Assembly (NCBI RefSeq): GCF_032854445.1
Contig: NC_088303.1
Span: 1,247,501-1,311,500, forward strand
Origin: Liolophura sinensis
Taxonomy: Eukaryota > Mollusca > Polyplacophora > Chitonida > Chitonidae
Direction of reading: 5' to 3'
Length of the DNA stretch: 64,000 nucleotides
Shown: piece after piece, positions 56,385 through 64,000 of the stretch
Position numbering within the stretch: the stretch's first letter is position 1
Layout: each line of letters opens with the position of its first letter
Notes under the pieces: generated by a model
Database searches by the model: none
What the model saw: the letters and a program-made list of their open reading frames with translations, nothing else
Told to the model about the DNA's origin: nothing
Program-made: the position numbers and the translations under genes

Positions 56385-59124
56385 TGTGTAAAAATAAAAA
56401 GTGCAATTAGGGAATGTTCGCAACGCAAAATGTTTAGGTATAGCTTCGATAGTTTCAAGAAACCAAAATGACACCATTTTATATAAATATATGTACCAGT
56501 TAATGAGTATTATACAAAATGAATATCAGGATTGTAGCACAAAGTAATGCTCTGATGTTAAAAACTGCGGTTTGTTTCTTTTAGATTGTCGTCTATATTC
56601 AGCTGTCTGTAAAATGAGTTATTTTCGCTACCAAAATTGTCTTTCCCTGGTAACACTTAATATCATGTCCAATCACTACACACTGTTATGTTATTATTGC
56701 AAAGAAATTTTTTGAAATTCCTGATGTTAAACCAGGTTTCGGTAACAATAAATCACTGCCTCTGAAGAACAGGCTTCCGGAATTTAACATTATAAATTAG
56801 AAAAAAAGGGACTCTGACTGATTACTCCTAACAATAACATGAAAATCCAACATATCAGTTTGTAGAGCTTGTAGTGTTTAGTCTTTGGTGAAAACAACAG
56901 ATTTTGCAGAGAGATAAAGATAGACGACCAGTTAAAACAGACAGGACTATAGTCTCATGTTTCGTATATTAAAGATGTCTAAATATAACAGACGGTCGTC
57001 ATTATTTATTTTTAAATTCTGTTACTGAATCCCTCCAAACGTCCATCGAAGACACGATGTCTTTGAACCTGCGGCCCATTTTTGCCGGAGGGCGAACCTT
57101 CGTATTGTTTGTGAATTCATCGAGCCCTCCGCGCTTTCTGGGATGGGGTTGAGGGGAGGGGGTGCAGTATTTAACGAGCCTATCACTCGCAAAATCTTCG
57201 AGAAACATGGTCACATTATCATCTAACTATCTGGCTTCTCGTGATAGCTTCACAACGATAACGATTCAAGTAGACATTCTGTCAAGAAGGTATCTAGTTG
57301 GCGACCGAATGCTTCACTCTTTCTTGACACACGTTTCACCTGCATCTCTGTGTATCTGCCCTCTCCTCCTCGTCAAAATGTGTACCACAATCAAAACAGT
57401 ATAGCTCACGTATTGGGCGAAAAGTATTAACCCATTATAAAGAAGCATTATACTGATATAAAACAGCACGCTATTTTATTAGCAAATGACGCCTAAAATT
57501 GATCAATTACATCATCAGTTTTATGTCAGAGATGGCAACTCTTAGAGAGGAATTTACCCTTAAGATCACTGTTGAGAAATTCGTTCAAGACGTCCATGGC
57601 AATGCTTCTGCTATCTTCCCGTTAAGGTTCACAAGTCTGTTCCAGACTTAATTATGCCTTAGCCTTTCCGGTAGGAAACCACCAACGTCTGGAAATAGAA
57701 AGCCGGGATAACGCATTTTAAGGGATATAGGCTTTTAAATTTCCATAATATGCATTAACTCTGAATATGGGTAATTCTCTGTATACATTTACATGTACAG
57801 TTAACTAAGGCCTACCTACTTGCCAAAAATTGAAGGCACTGGTTAGGTATTTCCAGTGGTCGACCATCCAAAGTTGAACTATGTCAAGTCTACTGTATCC
57901 AGTCTGCTATAATTGCCGGGCCATGTCGCTCTCATACAGCATAACGTCTAGCAATCAAGTTCAAACCCTCCCAGATTACTCTGTGTGAGTAGTTTCTGAG
58001 CTCATCGTCGTCTTCTACACTCGTCACAATCGTCGCTACAGTACCATTTTGGGGGGGGGGGGGGGGGTAGGAGGGAATAAACTAAAGCAACAGTGAAAAC
58101 AAAGAGTTTCATTGACAGAAACAAATTTGGGTGTACGGGCATAAATACCACAGAACCGTGAAGGCATGTTTGCCAACTTGTCATTTTATATAGGCCTGCT
58201 ACTACAGTGCCTGTTTGACATCATTGTATACTTTGCATACACAATGCGCATGTCCTGAAATACTCGACATTATCGGAATATCAATAAATGGACGGAGGAA
58301 ATGTTGAAACATTCTACATATTTGTATTTCAACTGCAGTGAACTATCTTCGAAACCTCAATTGGAATACAAAGTGGAAAAGTTTTTTCAATATATATACA
58401 TATATGTATGTATATATGGAATCATTAATTTTGACTGGAGGAGACCAAGGCATCTCGAATGATACTATTTCCTTGTCAAACACCGGTCTCCTGGCTGACA
58501 TTGAACCATCGACGCATTTCGTTGCTTTCACACACACAATAAATGTTCAGTTGGCCCCGTTTGCTCCGTTTGCAAGCGACTGAGCAGTTCAAGTTATCTT
58601 CAGGGACAACATTTAATCCCATACAATGGAGAGGAAATGGCTCTGTCTAGCATCCCAACCAACAAATATCTCTAACATATTTGACGCCATATTCGTCACC
58701 CACCCGGATTTCTGTTGGTAATTCCCCTCGGATATGTTTTGGGCTTTTTACTTGTAGACGTCGTCTCTGTGAGGTTTAGTTCCAGCAGGACGACACATCG
58801 AGCAGTCGTAAACTCAAGTCATATACCGGTATAACATATCGACGTTAGCAATGTGAAAAGTGACTGTGTCAAATATATGTCAAGAAATAAACTGGCACAA
58901 ATATAGAAGATGCAGAAAGTAAATGTATTATATCCTGTTATCCTCTGACGCAAAAAATAAGTCTCCGTCACCTGCATCATGTCCTAAGCCTGTTTGAAGT
59001 TGTCCAATAAGGCCCGTTCAGACACACCGTTTGTTTGTCCGAATTTTGCTTTCGATTATGGTTATGATATGATATGATATGATATATAATATAAACCATA
59101 TGATTATGGTTTTAGCCGAATGCT
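56385..59124. other. Non-coding stretch after the RecQ-like locus
   Basis: AT-rich sequence with no recognised gene. A run of 17 G lies at 58051-58067. A TATG/TATA microsatellite lies at about 58390-58416, and a GATAT run at 59065-59085. Short open frames show no domain. Confidence 0.5.
58051..58067. repeat. 17-base G homopolymer
   Basis: An uninterrupted run of 17 G followed by TAGGAGGG. It could form G-quadruplex structures and is prone to length error in sequencing. Confidence 0.9.
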
Positions 59125-59520
59125 GTGTCGAAAGCTGCTTCCGACATCACGGGCTCACATACATCGAATTTTTATTCGAAAATAGGAAGAACCGTCCTGT
59201 TTATGCTGACAGCTATGAACCTCGACAACGACAGCAAAGATGATCTCTCCTATTTACCGCTTGCGGCTGCAACTTTCACTATCATTAGAGAGTCTGTTGC
59301 AGCTGGTGGGAAAAGACGGCGGTACGCGATTGGTTTCAACGGCCAAATAAACTTGGGGCATATTCATGCATTTGAAGGAATTAGCTTAGCATGACACATC
59401 GTCTCTTAACAGTTTCCTCCAAATGGACCACTCCACATTTGATGTTTTGCGGGAACTTGTGCAAAACAAGATAGAGAAAGAAGGGCTTGCTAGAGCAATG
59501 AGGTATTTGACAGACGGTAT
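59125..59520 (+). pseudogene. PIF/Harbinger-like transposase N-terminal remnant
   Basis: The first frame (59125-59394) ends with VAAGGKRRRYAIGF ... HAFEGISLA. A shifted frame from about 59402 then reads SLNSFLQMDHSTFDVLRELV and ARAMRYLTDG. HARBI1-type proteins have a basic KRRR segment, then 'F.RM...TFD.LL..V...I' and 'LRFLATG', which match in order. The DDE catalytic part is absent. It is a short, frameshifted fossil; the assignment rests on these few motifs. Confidence 0.45.
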
Positions 59521-61639
59521 TGTCATTATGGAAATAAGTAGGTGTTATCAAATACTCTGATAAAGCCAGTCGTTTGGGAAAGAAATAGTGAAATCCAAGT
59601 CATGAATTGGCATGTATCCTTCCGGTTATATTCTTGATCTGTTGTTTCTTAGCCGTCTCATTAATTTTATTCATATTATTAGCTTTCGGCTAATTCATCT
59701 TTGATTCGAAAGCATATTATTTACACCTATACACACTTTCTTTAAAATGTAGCTTTTAAATTTCTTCATTCTTGCAGTTGTGTACATGTGCACTCGTTGA
59801 CCTACCGTGCACTAGTGCTTGGTAACAATCTAGGCCGGAGCAAGCGAAGGCAACTTTTTGTCGAGTGCATATTATCAGTTTTACGGAACAAAATGACAAT
59901 CAAGGTGAGCAGTCGCTAAGACAATGAAAGGGAATAACCACGTGCTGAAACATTTACACGAGGAAAGTTCATCACTGATAGAACAGGGCTCAAATAAGAA
60001 AATCTTCTTTGGCCTGCAACTTTTTTTCCAGTTAAAAAGTTTTAGCAGGCGCAGTAGAAGATGACGTGCAATTTTTAAACATAGCCTGCCTGTTTAGTAG
60101 TTCAATTAAATTAAGCGTCGAGGTCTATTTTCAACAACTTTCTGATATTTGCCTGCCTCAATGTTTAATCACTGAATTCCAAAATCCAGTATGTCCATAA
60201 CGAGGTAGGCTTTTAAATTCACTCTAAAGCATGAGAGAATAGGACCTCTATTAGCATTATCAAGTATAAATCTAATACCGAGTCAGAATGTTGTTGCAAT
60301 CCACAGAAATATTTCCTTCTCGATTGCGGAAATAATTTTTCGCAGTCATGGCGAGTCAGGTCTACCAACATTTCGGAACTGCGCCCCTAAAGACATGGAA
60401 ATCAACCTAACGGTATCCATGTTTTCTGACCTTGGCCGTGGATTCAATCCGGACTGAAGAAAGAAAAGTTAACATTTTATAAGATTTTATGCATATATCT
60501 AGTCAGAAATGGCTTTTTAATGTGTACTATTTATTGAAAGGATCCTTTTATCCTCAATCCAAACAAGACGTCAGCATTGGTTTCGCTTCTCGTTAACCCA
60601 AAAAGTGAAGTACATGGCGCAATACGATCGCACATGCGCGCATCAACGAAGGGAGATAATTTTGTCCTTAACTTTCAACACAGAGGTATCTCTTGTAACA
60701 TCTCTTTGTGGTTTGCATCGGCCGTGAACAGTGTTTCTTATGTTTTCGGTTAATAACAAATTCGTTATATCTTTATCACGTCACCTTAAATTAGAAAGCA
60801 GAACTTATAGTTGTCCATACATTGACATCTCATGCTTGGCCTGCGATTTTATTTGTTGATCTTTTTTTTTTTTTTTTTTTCGGCAGGCCGGTTTTAAGTT
60901 GGCCTGTTATGCCAAATTTTCGGCCTACTGATAAAAATGGCTTGAGACTTGTCGAAAATATGCGTGGTGAAAACTTCGAGTAGCAACAACAACGATTGTA
61001 AAATTGTAGATTTCTGGAATGAAGACTAGAAACATCAAATCGCCTTGTACTAATGACGTAGAAGCCATGATTTACAAAAAGGCCACGTTTAGGACCACAT
61101 AACTGGTTGATTATTGAACCCTAGGCTACAACTGAGTGAAGTTGCTGGACTAAACAGTGAGTAACACTGGACCTTGATTACAACTAGAATGATTATTATC
61201 AGTATCTCACAAAGTATGGCGTAATTACTAATGAATAAACATCAATGAAAAGCAGTTTGTTGATGAACCAAAATCTCAAATATTCCACTGATTAAGAACT
61301 GTTGTAGTCTGTGCATGGTTTGCTAAATCCATGCATTGTGGCAGGGATACTGTTTTAGTTCAGCTTCTCCATTTTTTCTTTCTGAGCAAACAATTAATTA
61401 ACATAAGTTGCATGTATGTGCAATGTACCTGTAACATGCCAAGTCTTGGTATCTGTGGCATTGTTCGGAAGTTTAACTCCTACTCTGGTTTTTGCTTCAT
61501 TTATTCAGGCTTCATTACAGACAAGAATGGAAACTACAATCTCCTGTACACATACATTTTAACTTAGTCAGCCTACCTGTATGTGGGATTTTTAGAGCGA
61601 AAACTAATACTAGGGATTCATTCTTGAAAGCTTATTGAA
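59521..61639. other. Non-coding stretch, repeat-poor
   Basis: AT-rich sequence without a recognised gene. A T tract of 20 lies near 60861-60880. Near 60500, AGTCAGAAATGGCTTT resembles an end of the foldback element at 36163-36940. Confidence 0.45.
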
Positions 61640-62275
61640 ATGTAAAGCTACTGCCGATACATTAATGTGACTTTCATCTTGTTCCCCTGAGCATAAAGGT
61701 AGTCAACATGCTTGAACATCCATGCAACAGATTAATGTTTTATTTAAAATATTTCATTGAAAAAAGCATAATATTAGTGATATCAACATGACATACGTTT
61801 TTTCACAATTTAACGCTTGATACTAAATACAAACATCTAATTGATCATTAGGATATCATCTTGTATGAATGTACGAATTATTGACAAAAACAAAACAGCA
61901 CTGATTGTAAATTTATAATTTTTACTCTGTCGCTGACTTGGTTTTGTCACACCTGTACATCGGGTAAGGTAATAATATATACAAGACATACTGTAGTTGG
62001 TTGTGATGTTTTTATTTGGAAAAAATTAACCTGTAAAAAATGAATTGTAAAGATCCTACATGTATGTGATTTGTATCTTGTTACCCTCCATACATGTACA
62101 CGCATGAATGTCCATGCAGTGGATAAATATTTTAATGAACAAATACTTTGATAGTATATATACACATATAAATTATGATTAGGATATCATTAGATATGAG
62201 TTATTTTAAAAAACTTCAGTTATTGTTAATTTATGATTTGTGCACCGTGTCTGACCTGTTTTTTTTTTTAACAAG
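61640..62275. repeat. Diverged tandem duplication, about 400-bp period
   Basis: Two blocks share landmarks in the same order: CATCCATGCAACAGATTAAT against GTCCATGCAGTGGATAAAT, then ATTAGGATATCAT in both, then TGATTGTAAATTTATAATTT against TTATTGTTAATTTATGATTT, and CTGTCGCTGACTTG against GTGTCTGACCTG. The copies differ by many substitutions and small gaps. Confidence 0.65.
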
Positions 62276-62861
62276 CACGAGCAGGCCTATATCCCCACGA
62301 TAACAACATACCTGACCCACGGTATGTAGTCGTTTGTGACAATTTTATTTTGAATAATTTAAATAAGTTTAAAAGCATAAAACTCCCTTTTCATTTAAGA
62401 TGGAAAGGGAGGTGTGTAAAGTTAGGGGAGGGTCTAGCGAAGTTAAGGGGGGGGGGCTAGAAAAGTTTATTCCCACTTTGGGAAGAATTTTATGGAGTTT
62501 AAACTAGACGTACTATTCAGATAGTTTGGTGTATTTTATGCCATTTAAGTAATCTAGACACAAAAAGTAAAGAAGCCCTCGTTCTGGTTGACGGCTAATG
62601 CTGTTTCAGCTGTGAATTTAAGTCAGGAGGTTTCCTCAGGCTGAGCACGTGGGTTCCCTCAATCTATACTTCTGACCGCCGTTGTATAGTTACAAAATTC
62701 TTGAGCATGACGATAAATTCAATCAGTCAATCAGTCAGTCGATCAGAAACAGTAAAGGGAAGGCAATGATCATTGCAGTTTCTAACGCATTTTAAGTTCC
62801 AACATGGACAGTTCTGTAATTCAGATGACTTATCTTTCAACTATGCTGTTCACTGGTCGTT

Positions 62862-63100
62862 TGATTTATTTACTTATTTGATTGGTGTATACGCCGTACT
62901 CAAGAATATTTCATTTATACGACGGGAGCCAGCGTGATGGTGAGAGGATACCGTGGAGAGTCCGGGGAAAATCCACGACCATCCTCGAGTTGCTGCAGAC
63001 CTTCCCACTTACGGCCGGTGACGAAGTCAGCAAAAGCTGAACTTGAACTCACAGCGACCGTATGGGTCTCATTGCGCCCTGCTGTCGTGCCAATTCCTTC
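62862..63100 (-). repeat. Near full-length main-family SINE
   Basis: Reverse orientation: TTTACTTATTTGATTGGTGT, ACGCCGTACTCAAGAATATT, GAGAGTCCGGGGAAAATCC, CTTCCCACTTACGGCCGG and ACTTGAACTCACAGCGACCG. Only the outermost part of the tRNA-like head is degraded. Confidence 0.88.
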
Positions 63101-63147
63101 AGTAGTATAGAATGTTGCAAACGTGATCGATGGGGAGGAGGTTTGGG

Positions 63148-63440
63148 AGGAGGGAGTGTGTCGTTGAATCCGCGCTCCCCTAGGCGCATACGTATGACGT
63201 CACACATCACGCGAGGCGCGTCAATGGGCCAATGAGTGCAGCTCCTTCAGCTCCATGTCGCGCCAAAACGGACCCATGGGTCCGCGCCAAAACTGACCAA
63301 TGGGTGAGCTCCATTTCGTTCGCGCCAAAACTGACCAATGGGTGAACTCCATTCACATAACGGGCGAGAGCAGCTCCTTCGGTGCAGCTCCTTCATCTCC
63401 TTGGCGCCCAAGCCGACCCACGGGTGATCACGTGGTCGGT
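63148..63440. mobile_element. Second copy of one arm of the CRE/E2F foldback family
   Basis: From GTGTGTCGTTGAATCC it follows the left arm of the element at 44305-45045: a CCCCTAGGCGC block, TGACGTCA at 63195-63202, CACGCGAGGCGCGTCAATGG, GTGCAGCTCCTTCAGCTCCA, and then repeated CGCCAAAACTGACCAATGGG words. The opposite arm is not within the window. It ends about 70 bases before the integrase reading frame. Confidence 0.8.
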
Positions 63441-63511
63441 CTTGGCGCCTAAATTTTGTTGACAAATGCATGTTCACTACTGGATAATATATATCCGTTG
63501 TCTGGAGTAGG

Positions 63512-64000
63512 TTGACTCACTATACACGGATACAGGGACGACACCAGACTATACCTCGCATAGGCCGGCAGCCAGCTCGCCAGCAGCCGCAGCAGCCGCG
63601 GGGACGGAAGCGGCGTCAGAGAATGCGCGCGGGCAGAGACTCAGACCTGGTCGATACCGCTCGCCATGTATTGTACTACGATCCCGACAGTTCAGTGGCT
63701 TACAGCGGCGTTCAGCCCTTGCTCAAGGCAGCCCGGCAACATGGACTCAAAGTGAGTCGGGCTCGCGTGTCAGCTTGGTTGCCCAAACAGGCCACGTACA
63801 CGCTGCACCGTCCCGTTCGACGGGGCTGCCCTCGTAACCGAGTTGCAGTTGGAATGACGACAACCGTTGCCTACTTACCTGCATCGATACCATCTCCAAG
63901 TACGCTTGGGTGATTCCACTGCTCACCAAAACCTTTGCTCTGATCGAGGCGTTTCAACGCATTTTCAAGAAGGGACGTTGACCGTTGTACCAACAAACGG
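63512..64000 (+). pseudogene. Damaged transposon integrase (Polinton- or Ginger-type), cut by the window edge
   Basis: The frame 63512-63913 contains a basic proline/glutamine-rich N-terminus and then YDPDSSVAYSGVQPLLKAAR, ARVSAWLPKQATYTLHRPVR and RGCPRNRV. This order is typical of the integrases that annotation pipelines label 'transposon-derived protein F54H12.3', found in Polinton/Maverick-like and related DNA transposons. The expected segment with the first catalytic Asp is missing. After a frame change, SKYAWVIPLLTKT and IEAFQRIFKKGR continue from about 63893. A stop follows at once and the window ends. The protein is therefore not functional as read. Confidence 0.65.

Overview
The window looks like nuclear DNA of a lophotrochozoan invertebrate, most likely a mollusc. 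The genes are split by GT-AG introns. A tRNA-headed SINE family with a (AAAT)n tail recurs on both strands. By my boundaries minisatellites make up about 18 kb of the 64 kb. The phylum is an inference from the repeats and gene content. There are no bacterial-style operons, and I saw no rRNA or functional tRNA genes.

Two intact genes can be rebuilt exon by exon. On the minus strand (31890 to 7371) is the orthologue of WWOX, the WW-domain oxidoreductase. It has eight coding exons that join in phase into a 420-residue protein: two WW domains, then a short-chain dehydrogenase/reductase domain with GANSGIG and YNLSK intact. Divergently, on the plus strand (34279 to 51715), lies a seven-exon gene for a secreted or membrane-anchored CAP (CRISP/SCP) protein of 315 residues. 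It has a signal peptide, a CAP domain, a cysteine-rich hinge, an EGF-like module, a glycosylation-rich stalk and a hydrophobic C-terminus. It has a TATA box and a perfect CRE just upstream. About 2.4 kb separates the two start codons.

The rest is repeats and decayed genes. The CAP introns hold a decayed Ty3/gypsy element with a candidate 3' LTR, a foldback element with perfect 27-bp inverted ends, and a second foldback element whose arms are packed with CRE, E2F-like and CCAAT motifs. Downstream are a broken RecQ-like helicase gene (53.4-56.4 kb), a PIF/Harbinger-like remnant (59.1-59.5 kb) and, at the right edge, a damaged integrase gene. That integrase is preceded by an arm of the same CRE/E2F foldback family.

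The most unusual feature is the tandem arrays (units of 24 to 80 bp). They fill almost half of WWOX and much of the CAP gene. At three places the array unit is a copy of the adjacent splice site: the 3' splice site of WWOX intron 5, the 5' splice site of CAP intron 3 and the 5' splice site of CAP intron 6. A fourth array multiplies a possible branch-point sequence next to WWOX exon 3. I propose that splice junctions seeded tandem amplification here, leaving rows of decoy splice sites beside real exons. The many long ORFs inside arrays are by-products of repetition.
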